Below are positions 1 through 6,473 of a DNA stretch of 64,000 nucleotides, piece by piece. This DNA is from an uncultured Collinsella sp. (GTDB taxonomy: Bacteria > Actinomycetota > Coriobacteriia > Coriobacteriales > Coriobacteriaceae). A model generated the notes under the pieces. That model saw only the letters and a program-made list of their open reading frames with translations. It did no database searches and had not been told where the DNA came from. Every line of letters begins with the position of its first letter. Positions within the stretch are counted from its first letter, which is position 1. Made by a program: the position numbers and the translations under genes. The stretch covers positions 1 through 64,000 of the forward strand of contig CABVAC010000001.1 in NCBI GenBank assembly GCA_902496275.1, read 5' to 3'.

Positions 1-310
1 AATCCAAGTTAGACCATTTCAAATGGTTCGATGTCTGCCCGGATGCGACACTGAAGTAAGTGTCCATCCTCGCAGTATCCGGTTCTCAAGGTGCACGCTT
101 AGCGGCTCATCCGGTTCGACCGGGCCGCGCGGCAAGGAGATATATTGCCAGACCGGAGGGCCCCCGCGGGCGGGAATCTGGGACTCCACGGTTCCTACAC
201 AAATGAGGATGGGACCCTCTCTGTGAGAGCCTAGAAAGAACAGGGCCGCGGCCCCCTATTAGAACGGCCCTTCGGTTTTCCAACGGTTAAGCTTCGGCCG
301 CATTAATGGC
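1..310 (-). promoter_or_regulatory. possible rRNA operon promoter and leader
   Basis: This 310-base stretch has no convincing gene. Read on the minus strand it holds, in order: a TTGGAA/TAATAG promoter-like pair (283-278 and 261-256, 16-base spacer), a GC-rich start region with a perfect gggccgcggccc palindrome (243-254), a TGTTCTTTCT box resembling the boxA antitermination site, several hairpins, and a CTTGAGAACCGGATA motif (about 79-93) of the kind found in rRNA leaders and spacers of Gram-positive bacteria. No 16S 3' end is present. The best guess is therefore the leader of an rRNA operon running off the left edge. This is inference; the rRNA itself is outside the window. Confidence 0.3.
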
Positions 311-320
311 TGTATACCCA

Positions 321-929
321 TTAGAAATGGGACATAGCAGCGTTAACGAGTTCAAAAACGATTAGTCCAATAAGAGCCGCTGCGGCAAACTTGATGGCAT
401 TCGCAAGCTGTGGATGCTCATAAGCCCAGCCCGTCCTCGTCTCTTCGCTGTCCGCCTTCTTTCCGTCCAAGAAGTCGGATATCTCTTGATACGTCACCAA
501 ATCATTCTTCTTCTTGATATGTTCCGCTGCAAGCGCGCAGCACATTGCGCCAGCACCAAAGACGCCTGCCAACACCATCGTCGGAACGCACTGGACCATC
601 CCCCACCCGTGGTTTTCTTGCCACATGAGCCAGGCCATAGAGACGGTAAACGCAAGAAGCCCAGCCAACATCCCCGCACCCAAGCGATAGAGCGTGCCCC
701 TATCGCGTTCAACCCTTTCTCTAATTATTGAAATGTCGCCTTTAACAAGCTCGTCAATCGTTACATCCAGTTGTTCAGACAGCAGTAGGAGACTCTGGAT
801 GTCGGGGTACGTTTTACCGCGCTCCCAATTACTGATGGTCTGACGTGTTACAAAAATGCGCCTTGCAAGATCCTCCTGGGACAAACCAGCATCGAGTCGA
901 TACTGTTTAAGGTGTTTTGGCAGCTGCAT
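321..929 (-). CDS. XRE-family regulator with C-terminal membrane segments
   Basis: A 202-residue protein. Residues about 6-60 form a Cro/C1-type helix-turn-helix (GLSQEDLARR, TRQTISNWERGKTYPD), followed by hydrophobic segments near 84-103, 115-135 and 181-198, so the regulator is probably membrane-tethered. Such XRE-TM proteins usually control their own gene and a neighbouring membrane function, but no obvious partner is adjacent here. The ATG at 929 has an AAGGGA ribosome binding site. A perfect inverted repeat at 1043-1062, about 115 bases upstream, is a candidate operator. The ligand or signal cannot be told from the sequence. Confidence 0.85.
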   Translation of the reverse strand: MQLPKHLKQYRLDAGLSQEDLARRIFVTRQTISNWERGKTYPDIQSLLLLSEQLDVTIDELVKGDISIIRERVERDRGTLYRLGAGMLAGLLAFTVSMAWLMWQENHGWGMVQCVPTMVLAGVFGAGAMCCALAAEHIKKKNDLVTYQEISDFLDGKKADSEETRTGWAYEHPQLANAIKFAAAALIGLIVFELVNAAMSHF

Positions 930-1042
930 GGCGTTCCCTTCGAATGCATCTCAACTCTTATTGGGCGGCTACACAACAGAAGCCGGCAAGCAAAGCGTAA
1001 TCCCAAAATCAAACCCATACGGATGGCTGCGCGCAGATTAGA

Positions 1043-1062
1043 GTGTCAAAAATCTTTGACAC
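1043..1062. promoter_or_regulatory. inverted repeat, candidate operator
   Basis: Perfect 8-base arms GTGTCAAA / TTTGACAC around an AATC spacer, upstream of the XRE gene. The minus-strand arm contains TTGACA, a consensus -35 hexamer, so a regulator bound here would block RNA polymerase. Autoregulation by the adjacent XRE protein is inference. Confidence 0.45.
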
Positions 1063-1152
1063 ATACGCTACCTGCTCTTTCTTGCAACTCGGACGCTATC
1101 GAATTGATCGGTTTGGCTACGTCCCAAATCGATCACATCCCTAATCAATCAA

Positions 1153-1185
1153 AAAGGGGCGCTTCCGAATTGGAAGCGCCCCTTT
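1153..1185 (-). terminator. terminator of infC-rpmI-rplT
   Basis: A 14-base stem (AAAGGGGCGCTTCC and its complement) with a 5-base loop starts just past the rplT stop. On the minus strand it is followed by a TTTTT run, as in an intrinsic terminator. Confidence 0.85.
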
Positions 1186-1201
1186 AAGATGCAAGAAGCA
1201 A

Positions 1202-1561
1202 TTAAGCCTCGAGAGCCTTCTTGGCAATGGCAGCCAGCTCGTTGAAGGACTCGATGTCCTCGTAAGCCATCTGAGCCAGAACCTTGCGGTCGAGCTCGAT
1301 GCCGGCAACCTTCAGGCCGTGCATGAACTGAGAGTAAGAGATGTCGTTCAGGCGAGCGGCAGCGTTGATGCGGGTGATCCAGAGAGAACGGATCTCGCGC
1401 TTCTTGTTGCGGCGATCACGATACTGATACTGCAGGGAGTGCTGGACCTGCTCTTTAGCATGCTTGTAAGTACGCGAAGCGGCACCGTAGTAACCCTTCG
1501 CACGGTGCATAACGGTACGGCGCTTCTTCTTGGCGGCAACAGCGCGCTTAATACGTGCCAT
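1202..1561 (-). CDS. rplT: 50S ribosomal protein L20
   Basis: A 119-residue basic protein of normal length for L20, starting MARIKRAVAAKKKRR and carrying the conserved AKGYYGAASRTYK and RDRRNKKREIRSLWITRINAA segments. L20 binds 23S rRNA early in 50S assembly and in some bacteria represses its own operon. It is the last gene of infC-rpmI-rplT, 46 bases after rpmI, and ends at a strong terminator. The ATG is preceded by AGGAG. Confidence 0.98.
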   Translation of the reverse strand: MARIKRAVAAKKKRRTVMHRAKGYYGAASRTYKHAKEQVQHSLQYQYRDRRNKKREIRSLWITRINAAARLNDISYSQFMHGLKVAGIELDRKVLAQMAYEDIESFNELAAIAKKALEA

Positions 1562-1607
1562 GTTCTATCAACTCCTAGACGGTAAAACGAAAAACGGGAA
1601 CGCGAAC

Positions 1608-1799
1608 TTAGGCGAGACGCGACTTGATGACCTTGCGGTCGGCAGCGGCGATCTCGGTCTCCTGACGGAAGCCACGCTTACGCTTGGTGGACTTCTTGCT
1701 CAGGATGTGGCTCTTGAAAGCCTTGGCGCGCATAAGCTTGCCGGTGCCAGTCTTGCGGAAACGCTTCTTGGTGCCGCTGTGGGACTTCATCTTAGGCAT
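1608..1799 (-). CDS. rpmI: 50S ribosomal protein L35
   Basis: A 63-residue, very basic protein with the L35 signature MPKMKSHSGTKKRF and the GTGKLMRAKA and HILSKKSTKRKR segments. It is a component of the large ribosomal subunit. It lies between infC and rplT in the order conserved across bacteria, with an AAGGAG ribosome binding site before its ATG. Confidence 0.98.
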   Translation of the reverse strand: MPKMKSHSGTKKRFRKTGTGKLMRAKAFKSHILSKKSTKRKRGFRQETEIAAADRKVIKSRLA

Positions 1800-1831
1800 G
1801 AAATACTCCTTAATCGGTTACAGAACACTAG

Positions 1832-2401
1832 TTACTTGGTATCGCTTGCCGCTTTATCCTCATCGAAGGCGCCCTTAATCGGGGCGAGCAGCATAAGCAT
1901 GTTACGGCCTTCCATCTTAGGCTTGGACTCGACCGTAGCGTAAGGCTTGAGATCCTCGGCGAGACGCTCGAGAACGTTAAGACCCTGCTCCGGGTGAGCC
2001 ATCTCACGGCCGCGGAACATGATGGTGATCTTAACGCGTGCGCCCTTCTTGAGGAAACGCAGAACGTGGCCCTTCTTGGTCTCGTAATCGCCAACGTCGA
2101 TCTTGGGTCGGAACTTCATTTCCTTGACCTCGACCTTAGACTGGTTCTTACGAGCGGCCTTGGCCTTCATGGCCTGCTGGTACTTGAACTTACCGTAGTC
2201 CATGACCTTGCAGACCGGCGGCTCCGCGTTGGGAGCGATCTCGACCAGGTCGAGACCCTGATCGTCAGCGACGCGCTGGGCATCGCGGATGGCGAACAGG
2301 CCGAGCTGAGAGCCATCGACGCCAATCAAACGGCACGAAGATGCAGTGATCTCGTCGTTGATGCGGGTGTCATCAGACTTAGCTATTTTCCCTACCTCCA
2401 T
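1832..2401 (-). CDS. infC: translation initiation factor IF-3 (probable ATA start at 2386)
   Basis: IF-3 binds the 30S subunit, keeps it from joining 50S and checks the start codon. The protein has the N-terminal domain (TRINDEITASSCRLIGVDG), a linker, and the C-terminal domain (KEMKFRPKIDVGDYETKKG, VKITIMFRGREMAHPE). Coordinates use the in-frame ATG at 2401, which has no ribosome binding site. Its own codons 1-3 instead contain GGAGG (2399-2395), placed 8 bases before an ATA codon at 2386. Initiation at ATA would give an AKSDDTRINDE N-terminus, closer to other IF-3 proteins. Rare AUU/AUA/AUC starts are a known IF-3 autoregulation device, so 2386 is my preferred start. Confidence 0.95.
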   Translation of the reverse strand: MEVGKIAKSDDTRINDEITASSCRLIGVDGSQLGLFAIRDAQRVADDQGLDLVEIAPNAEPPVCKVMDYGKFKYQQAMKAKAARKNQSKVEVKEMKFRPKIDVGDYETKKGHVLRFLKKGARVKITIMFRGREMAHPEQGLNVLERLAEDLKPYATVESKPKMEGRNMLMLLAPIKGAFDEDKAASDTK

Positions 2402-2404
2402 TCA

Positions 2405-2439
2405 TAAAAAAATAACCCGGCGCTTCTTTGCAACCAGGT
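2405..2439 (-). promoter_or_regulatory. attenuator-like hairpin in infC leader
   Basis: On the minus strand an ACCTGG / CCGGGT stem (2439-2434 with 2420-2415), extendable by wobble pairs around an AAAGAA loop, is followed directly by a seven-T run (2412-2406). It ends a few bases before the infC start. This is the layout of an intrinsic terminator placed to attenuate the operon. A second hairpin lies further up the leader (about 2518-2543, GGAACCC/GGGTTCC). Control by L20 or IF-3 is inference. Confidence 0.5.
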
Positions 2440-2604
2440 CGTACACATAGACATCCTCGGTATGAGGAAGGGAATCTAAGTTGTATGACCAGTCAGCTGC
2501 TCATTGGCGCCAAAAGGTGGGAACCCTCGGGTTCCTCTTTAGGGCATTGCGGGAACAACGCCTTGCGAATAATAACACGTACCGCGCGCTATCACATTAC
2601 GTAC

Positions 2605-2671
2605 ACGAAAAAGGGGCCTTGACCCCCCTTGAAACGCAGGTGCATGTATGGTGCCCGAGGCGAGACTCGAA
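2605..2671 (-). repeat. partial duplicate of tRNA-Leu 3' end and flank
   Basis: This 67-base stretch is an imperfect direct repeat of 2787-2856. It includes an exact copy of the last about 22 bases of the tRNA-Leu (acceptor, CCA and part of the T arm, 2648-2671), but the rest of the tRNA is missing. The interval 2672-2786 holds two hairpins (CTTCGC/GCGAAG at about 2678 and AACAGGCC/GGCCTGTT at about 2735). The 3' ends of tRNAs are standard integrase attachment sites, so this could be an integration scar; tandem duplication is the alternative. Confidence 0.6.
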
Positions 2672-2832
2672 GGGACTTCGCTTCGCGAAGCCCCGGGCTT
2701 CGGTCGCATGGCGCCCTCGCCACGCTCCGCTACAAACAGGCCACAGGCCTGTTTGCTTAACACTCCGCGCGCTCACGCGAGTTCGGCACGAAAAAGGGGG
2801 CCTTGATCCCCTTGAACGCTCTTTTGCATGTA

Positions 2833-2919
2833 TGGTGCCCGAGGCGAGACTCGAACTCGCACGTTGTTGCCAACGGTGGATTTTGAGTCCACTGCGTCTG
2901 CCAATTCCGCCACTCGGGC
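2833..2919 (-). tRNA. tRNA-Leu(CAA)
   Basis: An 87-base tRNA with encoded CCA. The acceptor stem is GCCCGAG/CTCGGGC with discriminator A. The anticodon stem is GTGGA/TCCAC with loop CTCAAAA, giving anticodon CAA (reads UUG). A long variable arm, as expected for a class II tRNA, and a GTTCGAG T loop are present. Confidence 0.95.
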
Positions 2920-2958
2920 ACGTAATGCGTGAGTTAGTTTATCACAGCTTTCTGTTGA

Positions 2959-4392
2959 TTAGTCCGAAAATGGAACTTCGAGCATTTCGATAAGCTCAAC
3001 CTTGCGCAACATCTCCCGCTTACGACATCCACGTCCGTCAACCGAGGCCTCGCCCATCTGATTGTCATAGGGGTCCTCGCGCATACCATCGAAAGCAGGC
3101 ACAAACTCAGCCTGGAATCGATCGTTGGCCACCATACGCCACGGATCGAGATTGCCAAAGTAGTGACGACGGCGCCACTCCTCCCCCATCCTGCGTGCCG
3201 AGGAACCAAACGATACGTCGGCGTTAAGCCAACCGGTCTGGGGTGTGTAGAACTCGGCCCAATCGTGCGGTCCCACCGAATCGGGCGCAACATATAGGCC
3301 GCTCTGCCAACGAGCAGGCACCCCCGCGATGCGACACATGGTGATAAACGTGAGCGCCATAACGCCGCAATCGCCGCGGAGCGAATGCGCACAGTCGTCG
3401 GCAATAGATCCCAAAAGCAGGTACGGTGGCTGATAGCGATAGTCGATATGCTGTGTCAGGTAATCATAGATAGCACGAGCGCGATCGAGCGGATCCTCGA
3501 GCCCGTCAACAACATGCTCCGTCAACTGTCGCAGGTACGGCGTAAACGCAATGTGCGGACGGTCCTCGGAAGTGTCCTCGGGCAGTGGCGTGTCCATGCA
3601 CGTATGCGATGGGAGCGCACCACCATAGATATCGCAATAGGCGGCATCGATGTGATAGCGATAGGTCACCGAGAATGAATGTTCAGTCGAAGATGTCCAA
3701 GAGGCAGTACGAGCTGAAACATTTTCAGAGGCAACGGTACCCCCCGACGTCATATCAAGAACCTCGATATGAGACTGTTGACGACAGGCGGCGGCAACGG
3801 GTAGCCACGCGCGAACAGCTTCTCCCTTCAGAGCCCCGGGGACAGACACGGATGCCTTAAGCGTGATGGCACGAGTCAACCCGTTTTGCGACTCCATCTC
3901 CCTGAGCATCTGGTTACGCAGCGCGATGCCGTCCGTAGAATCGGGACGCAGGCCCGGAACCTCCTTAGGGTACACGCGAAGCGAATCGAGGAAGTTGTCG
4001 AGAACGAACAGCTCGCCATCGATAAAGCGCCAGTCAATACGCTTACGATTAATCAGGTCATCAAACTGCTCTTCGGTAAACTCTGGCCACTCCTCGCGAA
4101 TCATCGCAATAGCTCGATCGCGCGACACCGAAAAATGAAGCGGCGTCTCGAGCATGCGATACCGCTCGGCACGAACACAAGCAGCCAGCGAAGACTCAGG
4201 GTTCTGCTCCAAAAGGCGATCGCAAGCAGCAACAGCCTGCGTCAAATACCCGGCATCCTTAAGTCGAAGAATCTCAGGCGGCAGACCAATATCGAGATGA
4301 CGAAAATCATCACAACAAACATCAACAGAGCAACCAACAGGACCCTCGTCAATAACCTTCCCATCCGAAGGCAGCACATTAACAACAGCCAT
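2959..4392 (-). CDS. transglutaminase-like domain protein
   Basis: A 477-residue protein without a signal peptide. The C-terminal half has a transglutaminase/protease-like fold with the full triad in order: Cys in RGDCGVMALTF (about 340), His in GPHDWAEFY (about 377) and Asp in GWLNADVSFG (about 393). The N-terminal half (repeat-like helices, then a beta-rich region before YDYLTQHIDYRYQPP) is not recognised. The start was set at the ATG at 4392 with GGAG seven bases upstream; an in-frame GTG at 4410 lacks one. The substrate is unknown; members of this superfamily include peptidases and cross-linking enzymes. It lies alone, downstream of tRNA-Leu in the minus direction. Confidence 0.75.
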   Translation of the reverse strand: MAVVNVLPSDGKVIDEGPVGCSVDVCCDDFRHLDIGLPPEILRLKDAGYLTQAVAACDRLLEQNPESSLAACVRAERYRMLETPLHFSVSRDRAIAMIREEWPEFTEEQFDDLINRKRIDWRFIDGELFVLDNFLDSLRVYPKEVPGLRPDSTDGIALRNQMLREMESQNGLTRAITLKASVSVPGALKGEAVRAWLPVAAACRQQSHIEVLDMTSGGTVASENVSARTASWTSSTEHSFSVTYRYHIDAAYCDIYGGALPSHTCMDTPLPEDTSEDRPHIAFTPYLRQLTEHVVDGLEDPLDRARAIYDYLTQHIDYRYQPPYLLLGSIADDCAHSLRGDCGVMALTFITMCRIAGVPARWQSGLYVAPDSVGPHDWAEFYTPQTGWLNADVSFGSSARRMGEEWRRRHYFGNLDPWRMVANDRFQAEFVPAFDGMREDPYDNQMGEASVDGRGCRKREMLRKVELIEMLEVPFSD

Positions 4393-4532
4393 ACTAAAAC
4401 TCCAAGTCACTAGAACGCTTGAAGTCCATTGTAGCGAGATAAAAAAGAAAGCCCCAACAAGGGAGCCATCAACACCGCCGAACGGTAGTCAATAAATGAA
4501 TTCAGACTCGTAACCCTGCGGCGTTAAACGAA

Positions 4533-4624
4533 GGAAGCCCCGTCCCCCGGAACTGTTTCCTTGGCGCGACTTCTGGCAAGGCCAGGTGAGCGCAAAGGAA
4601 ACAGTGTAGGGGGACGGGGCTTCC
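4533..4624 (-). terminator. 92-base long hairpin after fba
   Basis: Arms GGAAGCCCCGTCCCCC (4533-4548) and their perfect complement (4609-4624) are extended inward by AACTGTTTCCTT / AAGGAAACAGT and GGCGC/GCGC, giving a stem of more than 30 pairs. It ends 20 bases past the fba stop. There is no clear T run, so it may be a terminator, an RNA-stability hairpin or a member of a palindromic repeat family. Confidence 0.6.
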
Positions 4625-4644
4625 GGCGGGAAGTTTAGCGACGC

Positions 4645-5511
4645 TTACGCCTTGTTGACGGAGCCAAACTCCTCCATGAGCTCCTTGGTGCGGGCAACGA
4701 TGTTGTCGCGACCAGGCTTGAGGAGCTTGCGGGGGTCAAAGCCCTTGCCCTGCTGATCCTTGCCAGCCTCGATGTACTCGCGGACGCCCTTGGCGAAGAC
4801 GAGCTGCAGGTCGGTGTTGACATTGATCTTGGAGATGCCCAGGGAGATGGCCTTCTTGATCTGATCCTCGGGGATGCCGGTGCCACCGTGCAGAACGAGG
4901 GGCAGGTCGCCGGTCTGAGCCTTGATCTCGCCCAGACGCTCGAAGGAGAGGCCAGCCCAGTCGGCGGGATACACGCCGTGGATGTTGCCGATGCCGCAGG
5001 CGAGGAAGTCGACGCCCAGGTCAGCAATCTGCTTGCACTCAGCGGGGTCAGCGAGCTCGCCGTTGGAGGTCACGCCGTCCTCGGTGCCGCCGATGCCGCC
5101 GACCTCAGCCTCGATGGACATGCCCTTGGAGTGGGCAAGCTCAACGAGCTCCTTGGTGCGGTCGAGGTTAAGCTGGAAGGTCTCCTCGTGAGAGCCGTCA
5201 TACATGATGGACGTGAAGCCGGCCTCGATGCACTTGAAGCAGTCCTCGTAAGAACCGTGATCGAGGTGAAGGGCGACGGGAACGGTAACACCCGTGGCCT
5301 CGACGGCAGCCTTGACCATGTCGGCGCAGACCTTGAAACCGCCCATCCACTTAGCGGCACCAGCGGTGCACTGAAGGATCAGCGGAGACTTGGCCTCCTC
5401 GGCGGCCTGGAGAATAGCCAGGGTCCACTCGAGGTTGTTGGTGTTGAAGGCACCGAGAGCGTACTTGCCGGCCTCGGCCTTCTTGAGCATGTCTGCTGCG
5501 TTGACGAGCAT
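4645..5511 (-). CDS. fba: class II fructose-bisphosphate aldolase
   Basis: A 288-residue glycolytic and gluconeogenic enzyme that splits fructose 1,6-bisphosphate using a divalent metal. Family marks are visible: GAFNTNNLEW near the N-terminus, metal and substrate residues in ALHLDHGSYEDC, IMYDGSHEE, VGGIGGTEDGV, LHGGTGIP and KINVNTDLQ. The start at 5511 has AGGAGG eight bases upstream; the reading frame runs further up but without a ribosome binding site. It is monocistronic, followed by a very long hairpin. Tagatose-bisphosphate aldolase is a close alternative specificity. Confidence 0.93.
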   Translation of the reverse strand: MLVNAADMLKKAEAGKYALGAFNTNNLEWTLAILQAAEEAKSPLILQCTAGAAKWMGGFKVCADMVKAAVEATGVTVPVALHLDHGSYEDCFKCIEAGFTSIMYDGSHEETFQLNLDRTKELVELAHSKGMSIEAEVGGIGGTEDGVTSNGELADPAECKQIADLGVDFLACGIGNIHGVYPADWAGLSFERLGEIKAQTGDLPLVLHGGTGIPEDQIKKAISLGISKINVNTDLQLVFAKGVREYIEAGKDQQGKGFDPRKLLKPGRDNIVARTKELMEEFGSVNKA

Positions 5512-5705
5512 AAAAGAAACCTCCTGTAAGGTTGCTCCGATAACGCCTGTGATTTTACCACGGCGCACCCGAGCATAAACGTTCGTTTGTTCACGAATAT
5601 CGTCCAAACAGACTTTTTTGACCGTTTGCCCTACGAAATTGACCCGTTGGGGAAAAATAGCTTGACGTTTGGACGCTTCTCGTGCTTTAGAAGCTGACTA
5701 TAAAG

Positions 5706-6389
5706 CTACACCTGCATGAAAGGGTTCTGCATGAGCTCGCGTGCCATGGTGGTCGAATCGCCATGGCCGGTTAGGCAAACGGTATCGGGCGGGAGAAGCC
5801 GGGCGAGCTTGGAGAGCGAGCGCAGAATCGCCGCCTCGTCTCCACCGGCGAGATCGGTGCGGCCGTGGCTGCCCGGGAACAGTGTGTCGCCAACAAAGGC
5901 GATGCTTCCCTGCTCGGTGGCGGCGAACAAGACAATGCCACCCGGTGTGTGACCGGGCGTCTCGATCACCTGCAGGCAGATATCACCCACCTCGATTGTA
6001 TCGCCCTCGGCGAGCAGACGTGTCGGCTCCCCGGGGTCGGGCGTCTCAATGCCCCACATAGCTCGCTGTTCCTCGATATTCGCATGCGGCACCGCCACAT
6101 CCTTAGCGCACAGCTCATACCAGCAGCCCTCACCAACGGTGGTTCGCACGCCGGCAACACCACCAACATGATCGGCATGGCCATGAGTGCATACGGCGCC
6201 AAGCACGCGTACGCCGGGATGCTCGGCTCGAATATGCTCCACCAAGCGCTCGCCTTCCCATGCGGGGTCGATAATCACGCACTCATTGTCCGAAATAACA
6301 GCATAGCTATTGGTCTGAATGGGACCGTTTACGAGCGTCTCGATCTCAACCGATCCCTTGGGAGTTAAATCCAAGGACACAGCACTCAT
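5706..6389 (-). CDS. metallo-beta-lactamase-fold hydrolase (glyoxalase II-like)
   Basis: A 227-residue cytosolic hydrolase with the metal-binding motif HGHADHVGG (about residues 70-78), GHTPGG (about 145), FVGDTLFPGSHGRTDL and the closing LTGHGD. This is the small glyoxalase II-like subgroup, whose members hydrolyse thioesters such as S-lactoylglutathione or other small metabolites; the true substrate is unknown. It starts with AGGAG upstream of the ATG at 6389 and lies between the rel terminator and fba. Confidence 0.85.
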   Translation of the reverse strand: MSAVSLDLTPKGSVEIETLVNGPIQTNSYAVISDNECVIIDPAWEGERLVEHIRAEHPGVRVLGAVCTHGHADHVGGVAGVRTTVGEGCWYELCAKDVAVPHANIEEQRAMWGIETPDPGEPTRLLAEGDTIEVGDICLQVIETPGHTPGGIVLFAATEQGSIAFVGDTLFPGSHGRTDLAGGDEAAILRSLSKLARLLPPDTVCLTGHGDSTTMARELMQNPFMQV

Positions 6390-6410
6390 GCCCCTCTCCT
6401 CTCTATAGAA

Positions 6411-6436
6411 CTCGAGGCATCAAACGATGCCTCGAG
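6411..6436 (-). terminator. hairpin after rel
   Basis: A perfect 11-base stem CTCGAGGCATC / GATGCCTCGAG with an AAAC-length loop between the rel stop and the next gene. The T content after it is low, so it may be a weak terminator. Confidence 0.55.
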
Positions 6437-6473
6437 TGTAGCGAATATCGATAATGTGGCACGTTCGTCGCGA

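Noticed and set aside
2605..2671. Second tRNA-Leu gene
   Set aside because: Only the 3' end is present; no anticodon arm or D arm can be formed upstream in the minus direction.
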